From: Lujinxingia vulgaris
GTDB lineage: Bacteria; Myxococcota_A; Bradymonadia; Bradymonadales; Bradymonadaceae
Length of the DNA: 64,000 nucleotides
Direction: 5' to 3'
Assembly (NCBI RefSeq): GCF_007997015.1
Contig: NZ_VOSM01000016.1
Coordinates: forward strand, 26,262-90,261
Shown here: positions 1 through 8,156 of the stretch, piece by piece
Numbering within the stretch: the first letter of the stretch is position 1
Layout: every line of letters starts with the position of its first letter
Notes under the pieces: generated by a model
Database searches by the model: none
What the model was told of the DNA's origin: nothing
The model's input: only the letters and a program-made list of their open reading frames with translations
Translations under genes and position numbers: made by a program

Positions 1-552
1 GCGCTCCAGCGACGCGCGCATCTGCTCGATGCTGGAGCCGGGCAGGTCGACGCGGCCGATGCTCCCGGCGAAGAGCACGTCGCCGCCAAAAAAGAGACCG
101 AGCTCCTTAAAGTAGAAGCCGACCGAGCCCGGGCTGTGCCCGGGTACGTGAAGAACCTCCGCCTGGAGATCGCCCACCTTCAGGGTCTGGCCGTCGCTTA
201 AGTCGTGATCGATGGGGGGAAGATCGCCCAGCGCCGCAAAGCCAAACATCTGCGCTTGCTGCGGCGCGGCGCGGTAAAGCGGCATGTCGTCGGGGTGCAT
301 GTAGACCGGCACGCCGCTGGCCTGCGCGATCTCCGGGAGTCCGGCGATATGATCGATATGGGCGTGGGTCTGCCAGACGGCTTTGAGGGTAAGTTCTTGA
401 TCTTTAAGGTCTTTTAAGACCGTCTGGGCCTGGCCGCCGGCGTCGATGAGCACGGCCTCATTTGTGCGCGTGCAGGCGATGGCGTAGATAGAGGTCTGCA
501 GGGGGCCGACGACCCAGGTCAGGATCGTGGGGGCAGGAGAGGTCTCACGCAT
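1..552 (-). CDS. MBL-fold metallo-hydrolase (glyoxalase II-like), 3' end outside window
   Basis: Reading from the ATG at 552 toward the left edge gives 184 residues with no stop, so the C-terminus lies outside the window. The metal-binding motif THAHIDH is at about residues 62-68 (H63, H65, D67, H68). It is followed by HVPGHSPGS, with the next metal His, and by GGDVLF, with the bridging Asp. This order is that of small glyoxalase II-like / YcbL-type hydrolases that act on thioesters such as S-lactoylglutathione; the actual substrate cannot be told from sequence. There is no signal peptide, so it should be cytosolic. It is divergent from the deoxynucleoside kinase gene, about 85 bp away. The family is confident, the substrate is not. 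Confidence 0.9.
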   Translation of the reverse strand, partial: MRETSPAPTILTWVVGPLQTSIYAIACTRTNEAVLIDAGGQAQTVLKDLKDQELTLKAVWQTHAHIDHIAGLPEIAQASGVPVYMHPDDMPLYRAAPQQAQMFGFAALGDLPPIDHDLSDGQTLKVGDLQAEVLHVPGHSPGSVGFYFKELGLFFGGDVLFAGSIGRVDLPGSSIEQMRASLER

Positions 553-636
553 GGGTGGGTCCGAAGAAGCTGAAGTTAAGGCCCTGTTGCGGGCCGATGA
601 ATGGTGTTGGTGGCGCCGGGCGCCAAAAGAGAGACG

Positions 637-1320
637 ATGACACAGCCACAGGATACTCGCCAGATCATCGAGGTCGACCGCACCTCCGAGCTGGGCCGGG
701 AGGCCGCCGGCAAGCGCCGCTACATCGCGGTGGCCGGCAATATCGGCGCCGGGAAAAGCTCGCTGGTCGAGTTTTTATGCCAGCGCTACGACATCAAGCC
801 CTACTTCGAGCCCAACGAGGAGAACCCCTACCTCGAGGACTTTTACGCGAACATGAAGCAGTGGAGTTTTGCCAGCCAGATCTACTTTCTGACGGCGAAG
901 TTCAAGCTGCACCTCGACCTCGACCAGACCGCGCACAGCGTGATTCAGGATCGCACGATCTGGGAAGATGCCGAGATCTTTGCGGAGAACCTCTACCGCA
1001 AAAAACTGATGACGGAGCGCGATTATCGCACCTACCGCCAGCTTTACGAGGCGGTGCACTCGCAGATTCAGCCCCCGGATCTGATGATCTACCTGCGCTG
1101 CCCGATCCGCGCGGTTAAAAAGCGCATCAAGCTGCGGGGCCGAGAGATGGAAAAGAACATTCCGACGGCGTATCTCAAGCAGCTCGATAAGCTCTACGAG
1201 GGGTGGATCGCCAACTACGATCTCTCACCGGTGGTGATCATCCCCAGCCACGAGCTCGACTATGTGACGGATCTGGTGGATTGCCACGACATCCTCACCA
1301 CGATCGAGAAGTACCTCTAA
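637..1320 (+). CDS. Deoxynucleoside kinase family protein
   Basis: A 227-residue protein that should phosphorylate deoxynucleosides (dA/dG/dC type) in nucleotide salvage. The P-loop GNIGAGKS is at residues 34-41. The DRTIWED segment corresponds to the family's D-R-S/T motif near the substrate site, and the Arg-rich LRGREMEK segment matches the lid. Length fits the dNK family. I chose the ATG at 637 because a GAGAG sequence lies just upstream; the ATG at 601 would add 12 unconserved residues. The gene is monocistronic and convergent with the kinase gene on its right, with only about 20 bp between the stop codons. Which nucleoside it prefers is unknown. Confidence 0.88.
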   Translation: MTQPQDTRQIIEVDRTSELGREAAGKRRYIAVAGNIGAGKSSLVEFLCQRYDIKPYFEPNEENPYLEDFYANMKQWSFASQIYFLTAKFKLHLDLDQTAHSVIQDRTIWEDAEIFAENLYRKKLMTERDYRTYRQLYEAVHSQIQPPDLMIYLRCPIRAVKKRIKLRGREMEKNIPTAYLKQLDKLYEGWIANYDLSPVVIIPSHELDYVTDLVDCHDILTTIEKYL

Positions 1321-1340
1321 AACGAGTGGGGGGGCTGGCT

Positions 1341-3281
1341 TCAGGCCAGGAAGAGGGCCCAGCCGAGGATCAGCAGGGCGATGAAGACGGCGATGATGCC
1401 GCCGACGACCCAGAGTTGGCCCTCGGAGCTCTCGTCGGGCTTGTGGCGTTTGGTCTGGTGTTGGTTCAGGGGCTGGGCGCGGGCGGGGCGGCTAAGATTG
1501 GAGCCGGGCGCGTCGGCGTGTGGGACCGAAAGGGCGCGGGCATCGCGGGCGGTGGTGTCGCGGGAGTCGGCCGGGAGGTTGGCGTCGACACGATCCGGCC
1601 GTGAGGCGCCGGGGAGCGAGGGCGCGCGCACCGAGGGGCGGGCACCCAGGGTGGGGTCGGAGTCTTCGTCGGCCAGGCTGGAGAGTGAGGCGGCGCGCAC
1701 CGAGGGACGGGCGCCCAGGGTGGGGTCGGAGTCTTCGTCGGCCAGGCCGGCCAGTGAGGGGACGCGCGCTGAAGGGCGCTCATCGCGGGTGCGATCGAGC
1801 TCATCGGAGTCGTCGACGCGGGTGGCCGGTGTGGGGGGCGGGCCGGTGATGCCGGCGCGTTTGGCTTCGTCGATGGCCGCGCGAAGTTCGCGGTCGGAGA
1901 GGTGCAGGCCGGTGACTTCTCCGGAGTCGACGCCGCGATCGACGGCGATGATGCCGGAGCGCCGGCGATCGAACTCGCGGGTGGCCGGCTCCTCATTCTG
2001 CTCGAGGGCGCGCTGGATGCGCTCTTTGGAGATGGCGTTGGTCTCGCTCAAATCCTCATCGCTGAATTCAGGAGGGTCGGCGACCGGTTGGGTGGGGAGG
2101 TGATCGATGATGGCGCGCCGGGTGGCGTCGATGTCATCGCCGGCAAATTCTTTTTTGGGCTTAAGTGGTTGAATGTGCTGGCTTTTTCGGATCTCGGCGA
2201 TCTCGCGGTCGCGGGAGATCTCGTCAAACGCCCGCGCGCTCATCTCGTGGGTGGCGAGCTCGGCGGCCTCGCGGTAGTCGCCGGCGACGTGGGTCTGCTC
2301 GGGGAGCGGCGCCAGACGAAACTGCGCGGTCTGATCCTGGGCGACCTCGTTGGCGGCCATGGCCATCTCGATGAGCTCGCGGGGGATGGGGCGAGTCTCG
2401 GTGGTGCGGCCGGCGTCGGAGGTTTTGGTCAGCTCGATAAGCGCGCTGGTCATCTGGCCGATGGACTGGAAGCGGTGCTCGGGCTCTTTGGCCAGGGCCT
2501 TGAGGATCACCTCTTCGAGGCGCGTGGAGATGCCGGCGCGAAGCTGGGTGGGGGGCGTGGGCGGCGCCTCAACCTGCGCCATCATCAGCGCAAATTCGCT
2601 CGACGCATTAAAGGGCACCTCGCCAGTGCAAAGTTTGTAGAGGGTGCAGCCCAGGCTGTAGATGTCGGCGCGGCCGTCGATGGCGCGGGCGCCCACGATC
2701 TGCTCGGGGCTCATGTAGTGCAGCGTGCCCACGGTGGTGCCGGCGGCGGTCAGATCGCGGTCTTTGGAGACCTTGGCCACGCCGAAGTCCATGACCTTGG
2801 GTTTGAAGAAGCCGGCTACCGGCTTGAGCAGCACGTTGCTGGGTTTGAGGTCGCGGTGCACGATGCCGCGGGTATGCGCCAGGCCCACCGCGCTCATCAC
2901 CGGGAGCATCAGGTCGATGATCTGGGCCTCGGGGAGCGGGCCTTCGCGCTGGAGGTACTCTTCGAGGGTGTCGCCCTCGACGTACTCCATGACGAAGCAC
3001 AAGAGCGGGTCCTGCACGACCTTGTAGACGTGCACGATGTTGGGGTGCTGGAGCATCGCCTGGATGCGGCCCTCGTCGAGGAAGCGGGCGCGCACCACCT
3101 CGTTGTCCAGGTAGTGTGAGAAGAGTACCTTGATGGCGACCGGCAGGCCGGAGTGCTCGTCGATGGCCAGGTAGATCGAGGCCATGCCGCCGTCGGCGAT
3201 GCGTCGCTCGATGCGGTAGCGCTCCAGGAAGAGCTCTCCGGGGTGGAGCTCTTTATGTTCGCTGCTTGTGGAAGTTCCCAT
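1341..3281 (-). CDS. Tail-anchored serine/threonine protein kinase
   Basis: A 646-residue Hanks-type kinase. The kinase domain spans about residues 20-290, with a glycine-rich loop DGGMAS, the VAIK lysine, HRDLKPSN catalytic loop, DFGVAK and MSPEQ. A long acidic/Arg-rich linker follows and contains two copies of a 23-residue unit (core LADEDSDPTLGARPSVRA, about 1620-1760). The last 25 residues form one hydrophobic helix (VVGGIIAVFIALLILG) that ends the protein, so the kinase should be anchored to the membrane by its tail with the catalytic domain in the cytoplasm. The ATG at 3281 (MGTSTSS) is chosen because upstream codons are Arg/His-rich and unlike coding sequence. It is divergent from the AgmX/PglI-like gene. 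The substrate is unknown. Confidence 0.93.
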   Translation of the reverse strand: MGTSTSSEHKELHPGELFLERYRIERRIADGGMASIYLAIDEHSGLPVAIKVLFSHYLDNEVVRARFLDEGRIQAMLQHPNIVHVYKVVQDPLLCFVMEYVEGDTLEEYLQREGPLPEAQIIDLMLPVMSAVGLAHTRGIVHRDLKPSNVLLKPVAGFFKPKVMDFGVAKVSKDRDLTAAGTTVGTLHYMSPEQIVGARAIDGRADIYSLGCTLYKLCTGEVPFNASSEFALMMAQVEAPPTPPTQLRAGISTRLEEVILKALAKEPEHRFQSIGQMTSALIELTKTSDAGRTTETRPIPRELIEMAMAANEVAQDQTAQFRLAPLPEQTHVAGDYREAAELATHEMSARAFDEISRDREIAEIRKSQHIQPLKPKKEFAGDDIDATRRAIIDHLPTQPVADPPEFSDEDLSETNAISKERIQRALEQNEEPATREFDRRRSGIIAVDRGVDSGEVTGLHLSDRELRAAIDEAKRAGITGPPPTPATRVDDSDELDRTRDERPSARVPSLAGLADEDSDPTLGARPSVRAASLSSLADEDSDPTLGARPSVRAPSLPGASRPDRVDANLPADSRDTTARDARALSVPHADAPGSNLSRPARAQPLNQHQTKRHKPDESSEGQLWVVGGIIAVFIALLILGWALFLA

Positions 3282-3371
3282 CAAGGGGGCTCTGCGGACG
3301 AGGTGGGTATGTCGGCAACGGGGGCAGTGTAACCCACGATGGTTGCGACGCAAATTTGGCAGGAGGATGTC

Positions 3372-4136
3372 GTGAAGACCAGCAAGATCGCGCCTGTGGT
3401 GGTGCTCGTTGTGGGGATGGGGGCGGCCGCGTGGGTGGTGAACTCGACGTTGGCGACGGTGGATGAGGGGGAGGACAAGGGCGTAGAGGCGCCTTTTATG
3501 CCGCGGCCTGCGCCGGTTCGGGTGGAGGCGACGAAGCGGGGCGGGGCGCTCAATGCGCTCTCGGCGGGGAAGCTCGACCTGGGCGACGCCGGGGGGCGGG
3601 CGGACGGGGGTGTGGCGAGTTCGGCTGAGGAGGTGGGGCGTGGTGGGGCGCTGGCACACCTGGATCGCCGGCGTCGGGCGCAGCGGGCCGACGATGAAGG
3701 GCAGCCGGAGGAAGACTGGAGCGAGGGGGAGCGCGCGCCGGTAGGGCCTGCTCGGTGGATGCCGGAGCGCTTAAGTGAGGAGGAGGCGCACGAGCTGCAG
3801 TCGGAGCTCGATGAGGGGGAGATGCGCCAGGCGCAGCTCCTGGCGATGCGCGAGGATCGCCAGCGCTCCATCGATGTGGTGGCGCCGCGGGTGGGGGTGT
3901 GTTTCGAGGAACTTCGAGCCCGCGAGCCCGAGCGCCAGGGAAGGCTCGCGCTGAACTGGACCATGCTGGCCGGCGGCGGCGTGGGGGTTATCGGGGAGGT
4001 GCAGGTGCGCGCCAACGTGGGGCTGCGCGAGCCCGGCTTTGAGGCCTGCGTGGTCCAGGTCGAGGGGCTGACCTTTGAGGCCACCGGCGAGTCCGAACTT
4101 CTGGTGGAGTGGGTCTTTATGCCCGGCGAGCCGTGA
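3372..4136 (+). CDS. AgmX/PglI C-terminal domain-like protein
   Basis: A 254-residue protein with an N-terminal membrane helix (APVVVLVVGMGAAAWVV), a long Glu/Arg-rich middle region likely to include coiled coil (SEEEAHELQSELDEGEMRQ), and a C-terminal domain of about 90 residues beginning near CFEELRAREP. The Cys followed by alternating beta segments (GVIGEVQVRANVG, FEACVVQVEGLTF) resembles the AgmX/PglI C-terminal domain of Myxococcota, linked to gliding motility and envelope machinery. The start is the GTG at 3372, since AGGAGG lies at 3361-3366; the ATG at 3339 has no such site. The family call is from pattern only; a TonB/energy-transducer C-terminal fold is an alternative. Confidence 0.6.
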   Translation: MKTSKIAPVVVLVVGMGAAAWVVNSTLATVDEGEDKGVEAPFMPRPAPVRVEATKRGGALNALSAGKLDLGDAGGRADGGVASSAEEVGRGGALAHLDRRRRAQRADDEGQPEEDWSEGERAPVGPARWMPERLSEEEAHELQSELDEGEMRQAQLLAMREDRQRSIDVVAPRVGVCFEELRAREPERQGRLALNWTMLAGGGVGVIGEVQVRANVGLREPGFEACVVQVEGLTFEATGESELLVEWVFMPGEP

Positions 4137-4156
4137 ACTCGCCGGGGTGACTTGCA

Positions 4157-5872
4157 TCAACGGCCCACCCAGAGGTCGTGGGCGCGGGTGATGAGTGAGG
4201 CCAGCTCCACCTGGTGCGGATCGCCCTCGTAGGCGCTCTGCGCGGCGGTGGCGAGGAGCTCGTCGAAGGGGGGCGTCCGGGAGCTGCTGCGGGGTACGCG
4301 CAGGCTCTCGGCGAAGCCGGCCACGGTGGCCGCAAAGCGCAGCTGGGCGGGGGCCTCGTTGAAGGTCGCGTAGATGCGATCGGGGGTGAGCGCGCGGCTG
4401 ACGAGCTGGCTCTCAGCGCCGAGCTCCTTTTTGTAGCGGACGTCCACGCGGGCCAGCTCGGCGCTGGAGGCCGGGGCTCTTTCGGTGAGCTCGACTTCGT
4501 AGAAGGCGGTGACGGTGTGGCCCGGGCCGAGCTCGGCGGCGTCGACTTCGTCGTTGTCGAAGTCTTCGTTGGCCATGGCGCGCTTCTCGTAGCCGATGAG
4601 GCGGTAGCCGGCGATGAAGTCGGGGTTGAACTCCACCTGGATCTTCACGTCGGCAGCGAGCACCTGGAGGGTGCCGACGACCTTCTCGCTGAAGATGCGT
4701 TCGGCTTCGTTCTGAGTGTCGATGTAGAAGTAGTTGCCGTTGGTGTCGCGGGCGAGTTGCTCCATGATGTCGTCTTTGGAGCCCAGGCCCATGGCGACGG
4801 TGGTCACGGTGATGTGATCGTCGCGGTAGGAGCGGATCAGCTCGGCCAGGTCTTCGCCGGGGGGGCCGACGTTGAAGTCGCCGTCGGAGAAGATGAGCAC
4901 GCGGTTGTTGCCATCTTCAATAAAACCCTGCCTGGCGAGCTCGTAGGCGTTGACGATGCCGGCATCCCCGCGGGTGGTGCCTTTGGCGATGAGGCCGTCG
5001 ATGGCGCGCAGGATGCGGTCGCGGTCGGCCACCGGGGTGGGCTCAAGGATGGTGTGGGTGCCGCTGGCGTAGGTCTGAATGGCGACGGTGTCGTCGGGGC
5101 GCAGGCGCTCGACCAGGGTGCGCATGGCGATCTTGGCGGCGGGAAGGCGTGTGTCCAGGCCCATCGAGCCGGAGACGTCGACCAGAAAGACCAGGTTGGA
5201 GGCTTTCATCTCTTCGACGGGCACATCGGCGCCGCGGATGCCCACGCGCACAAGCTGGCGGGGCGTCTCGGTGGAGCCGAAGTAGCTGGGCAGCATGTCG
5301 AGCTGAATCGAGAAGTCTTCGCCGGGGGTGGGCGGGTTGTAGTCGTACTCAAAGAAGTTCAAAAACTCCTCGGGCCGCACCGAGTCGGGATGCGGGAGCT
5401 TGTAGCGCAGGATCGCCTCGCGCGAAGCGGTATACGAGGCGGTGTTGACGTCGATGGAGAAGGTGGACGTGGGCTCCTGCGCGGCGCGGGTGAAGCTGTG
5501 GTGGCCGATGGCGCGGGCGGGCGGATCGAGGGCCAGGCGCGCGGGGGGCGGGGCGGTGGGGGTGGGCGGCGGAATATGAACTTCGGGCGCGCCGCTGCGC
5601 GCCTGCGCGACCTCCCGAAGTGCCGCGCGCCGGGCGGCGTTCGCGACCTGGTCGTTAAAGGACTCGGAGCTTTGTTCCGAGACGCTGGGGCGTTTGGGGG
5701 CGTCCGGGTCAATGGGACGGCTGCTGAAGTCACAGTTCACGGTGACATCTTCATTCGCAGGCTGGAACTTCGAGGCGATAGTGCCGCCGAAGAGTTTGAT
5801 CGCGAAGATGGCAACGACGACCAGGGCGGCGAGGATGCCGAGGTAGAATCGGGTGCTGCGATTGAGAATCAT
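4157..5872 (-). CDS. YfbK-type von Willebrand factor A protein, membrane-anchored
   Basis: A 571-residue protein with one N-terminal transmembrane helix (FYLGILAALVVVAIFAIKLF) and no lipobox Cys. A Pro-rich linker leads to the YfbK N-terminal module (TFSIDVNTASY; FLNFFEYDY), then a vWA domain with a complete MIDAS: DVSGSM, the conserved Thr region, and FSDGDFN. A YfbK-like C-terminal domain ends the protein. Such proteins bind partners through a metal ion at the cell envelope; the partner is not known here. The ATG at 5872 has GGAG upstream. It is a paralogue of the gene at 6326-7861, with a small membrane protein gene between them, all on the same strand. Confidence 0.88.
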   Translation of the reverse strand: MILNRSTRFYLGILAALVVVAIFAIKLFGGTIASKFQPANEDVTVNCDFSSRPIDPDAPKRPSVSEQSSESFNDQVANAARRAALREVAQARSGAPEVHIPPPTPTAPPPARLALDPPARAIGHHSFTRAAQEPTSTFSIDVNTASYTASREAILRYKLPHPDSVRPEEFLNFFEYDYNPPTPGEDFSIQLDMLPSYFGSTETPRQLVRVGIRGADVPVEEMKASNLVFLVDVSGSMGLDTRLPAAKIAMRTLVERLRPDDTVAIQTYASGTHTILEPTPVADRDRILRAIDGLIAKGTTRGDAGIVNAYELARQGFIEDGNNRVLIFSDGDFNVGPPGEDLAELIRSYRDDHITVTTVAMGLGSKDDIMEQLARDTNGNYFYIDTQNEAERIFSEKVVGTLQVLAADVKIQVEFNPDFIAGYRLIGYEKRAMANEDFDNDEVDAAELGPGHTVTAFYEVELTERAPASSAELARVDVRYKKELGAESQLVSRALTPDRIYATFNEAPAQLRFAATVAGFAESLRVPRSSSRTPPFDELLATAAQSAYEGDPHQVELASLITRAHDLWVGR

Positions 5873-5984
5873 AAGGGGCTCCGGGAAGTTCGGCATCCAT
5901 CCGTACATCATCGCTTGATGGAAGAAGTGTACGTGGTTGAGGCCAGAATTCCCAATCAGACGGGTGGGAAGATGCGTGGCGCGC

Positions 5985-6155
5985 TCACTCTGCCTGCGGT
6001 TCGACGAGGTCGCTGCTGGCGGCATCGGCCGGAGCCGGACCTTTATAAAACTCGTCGGGGGCGGGCGGGCCGGTGAGCTTGAGGATAAGGATGATCGCGA
6101 TCGCCAGAATGGCGAGGATGGCGAGGTAGAATGCGGTGTTGCGCTCTTTTTCCAT
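5985..6155 (-). CDS. Small single-helix membrane protein (56 aa)
   Basis: A 56-residue ORF starting at the ATG at 6155, with GGA about 6 bases upstream. A charged start (MEKERN) is followed by one hydrophobic helix (FYLAILAILAIAIILILKL) and a short acidic Pro/Ala tail. The first 30 residues resemble the N-terminus of the adjacent vWA protein (MILNRSTRFYLGILA...), so it may be a duplicated or decayed anchor of that gene. It lies between two vWA genes in the same direction. Its small size keeps confidence moderate; no family is recognised. Confidence 0.5.
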   Translation of the reverse strand: MEKERNTAFYLAILAILAIAIILILKLTGPPAPDEFYKGPAPADAASSDLVEPQAE

Positions 6156-6263
6156 TGGAGTTCCAAAATGTATGCCGCGCGGAAATATGGGGAGCGATGC
6201 GGGCATCTGGAGGTGGACTGAGGAGTGTAGGGAGGTGGGGGAAACTTTCCCAATCTGGCGGCC

Positions 6264-6292
6264 AAAAAAAACCGCCCGGCAAGGCCGGGCGG
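6264..6292 (-). terminator. Rho-independent terminator after the vWA lipoprotein gene
   Basis: A perfect 9-bp stem (CCGCCCGGC / GCCGGGCGG, 6272-6280 and 6284-6292) with a 3-base loop, followed on the minus strand by a run of eight T (6271-6264). It sits about 35 bp beyond the stop of the gene ending at 6326. Confidence 0.88.
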
Positions 6293-6325
6293 GCGTAGAG
6301 GTGAGGCGATTACAGGTCGGTGCGA

Positions 6326-7861
6326 TCAGTTCTGGGGCCAGAGTCCTTCGGCGATGTCGACGAGCTCGAGAAACTCCTGGTGGTGGGGGTTCTCGGTGTC
6401 GGCGGCGGCCTGGGCGATGGCGTGGACGTCGGCGAAGCGGGCGCCGTGGCTGAACTCGCTCTTTTTGAGGATGGCGGCGAACTCGGCCACGGCGGTGGCG
6501 AAGCGGAAGTTGGCCGAGGCCTCTTCGAAGTTATCGAGGACCTGGGAGCGCTTGATCTGCTGGATGGCCTCGATGCTTTCGGCGCCGAGCTCGGGTTTGT
6601 GGCGGATGCGGACTTCGGAGAGCACCAGGTCGTCGTCGGCGTCGGTGAGCTCGATCTCGTAGAGGGCGGTGACGGTGTGACCGGGGCCGACGTCGGCGGC
6701 GTCGCGGGCGTCGTCTTCAAAGTCTTCGTTGTCGAGCAGGCGTTTTTCGTAGCCGACCAGGCGGTAGCGGGCGACGGAGTCGGGGTTGAACTCGACCTGA
6801 ATTTTGACGTCGGCGGCGATGATCTCGAGGGTGGAGGGGAGCTCTTCGCCGAAGGCGCGGCGGGCTTCGGCGACGGTGTCAAGGTAGAGGTAGTTGCCGT
6901 TGGCGTCGCGGGCCAGGGCTTCCATGGTGGCGTCGTTGTAGCTCATGCCCACGCCGACGGTGGTGATGGTGATGTTGCGGTCGCGGTATTCGCGCACCAG
7001 ATCGACGAGTGATTCGCCGGTGCGGCCGACGTTGAAGTCGCCGTCGGAGATGATGATGACGCGGTTGTTGCCGCCTTCGATGAAGGCGTCTTCGGCCAGG
7101 TTATAGGCGGCGATGAGGCCGGCCTCACCGTTGGTGGAGCCGCCGGAGGCCATGCTGTCGATGGCGTCGGCGATGGTTTCGGTCTGATCGCCGGCGGTGG
7201 GGGGGAGGACGGTGCCGGTGCCGCCGGCGTAGGTCTGAATGGCCACCGAATCCTGGGGGCGCAGGTGGTTAAGCATGGTGTGCATGGCGCGCTGGGCGAG
7301 CGGCAGGCGGTTGTCCGAGCTCATGGAGCCGGAGACGTCGACGAGGAAGACGAGGTTGGAGGGTTTCATCTCCTCGATGCTGACATCGGCGGCGCGCAGG
7401 CCGATGCGCAGAAGATGGCGCTCATTCTCAACGTCTTCGGGGGCGAAGTAGGAGGGGGCGATCTCCATGTTGATGGAGAAGCGTTGATCGTCGAGAGGTT
7501 CGGGGTAGTCGAAGCGGAAGAAGTTGATGAACTCCTCAATGCGCACCTGCTCGGGCTGAGGGAGCTGGCCGTTTTGAAGCTGGCCGCGAGTGTAGGTGTA
7601 GGAGGCGGTGTTGACGTCGACCGAGAAGGTGGAGGTGTTCTCTTCGGCGGTGTCGACGAAGGGGTTTTCTTCGAAGGTGGGGTGGTCGAGGTCGGGGCGT
7701 TCCTCGCCATCGGGCATGGGGGCGGGCTCCGGGGCGTAGTCGTAGTCGGCTCCTCCGGGGTAATACCAGTGACCCTCGGCAGCATCGTCGTAGCCGCAGG
7801 CGGCGAAGGTGATGGCGAGGGAGGTAGCGAGCAGGGCGCGGGGAGTGATGGGGGGTCGCAT
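6326..7861 (-). CDS. YfbK-type von Willebrand factor A lipoprotein
   Basis: A 511-residue protein with a signal peptide ending in a lipobox (ITFAAC) and a Tyr/Asp/Pro-rich stretch, then the same module order as its paralogue at 4157-5872: TFSVDVNTASY, FINFFRFDYPEP, a vWA domain with MIDAS motifs DVSGSMSS and ISDGDFN, and the YfbK C-terminal region. The difference is in anchoring: lipid here, transmembrane helix in the paralogue. It should be exported and fixed to a membrane, and bind a protein partner through its metal site. A terminator follows at 6264-6292. The partner and role are unknown. Confidence 0.9.
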   Translation of the reverse strand: MRPPITPRALLATSLAITFAACGYDDAAEGHWYYPGGADYDYAPEPAPMPDGEERPDLDHPTFEENPFVDTAEENTSTFSVDVNTASYTYTRGQLQNGQLPQPEQVRIEEFINFFRFDYPEPLDDQRFSINMEIAPSYFAPEDVENERHLLRIGLRAADVSIEEMKPSNLVFLVDVSGSMSSDNRLPLAQRAMHTMLNHLRPQDSVAIQTYAGGTGTVLPPTAGDQTETIADAIDSMASGGSTNGEAGLIAAYNLAEDAFIEGGNNRVIIISDGDFNVGRTGESLVDLVREYRDRNITITTVGVGMSYNDATMEALARDANGNYLYLDTVAEARRAFGEELPSTLEIIAADVKIQVEFNPDSVARYRLVGYEKRLLDNEDFEDDARDAADVGPGHTVTALYEIELTDADDDLVLSEVRIRHKPELGAESIEAIQQIKRSQVLDNFEEASANFRFATAVAEFAAILKKSEFSHGARFADVHAIAQAAADTENPHHQEFLELVDIAEGLWPQN

Positions 7862-8085
7862 CGGGACGCTCCGGGGACGTGGGGTTGGCGTTGGCGGTGG
7901 GGGAGTTTGCAGAAGGCGTGCCAGCGGGGAGGGGAAGCTGCGCTCGGAGCGCGGTGTGTGGACTGGCGGGGAGGTGGGTGAGGGGGCGTGGGGAGGATGT
8001 GGCGAGGAGGTTGGGGTAGGGGATGTCCAATGCGAGGGGAAGATGGAGTGGGGAGCTGCCAGCGGGCGTGGGGAGAGTTTTAGCG

Positions 8086-8123
8086 AAAAAAGCCCCCGGC
8101 GCGGCGCGCCGGGGGCTTTTTTT
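8086..8123. terminator. Bidirectional rho-independent terminator
   Basis: An 11-bp perfect stem (GCCCCCGGCGC, 8092-8102, paired with 8106-8116) flanked by A6 on the left and T7 on the right. It ends the leftward lipoprotein gene at 8157. The rest of the 7862-8156 gap is a G-rich stretch in which I see no gene. Confidence 0.85.
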
Positions 8124-8156
8124 AGAAAAGATCACCCGGAGTGGGGTGAGGGGAGC

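Noticed and set aside
4214..6076. A 620-codon plus-strand ORF opposite the vWA gene
   Set aside because: High-GC antisense shadow; composition (Gly/Val/Asp/His) and lack of motifs argue against coding.
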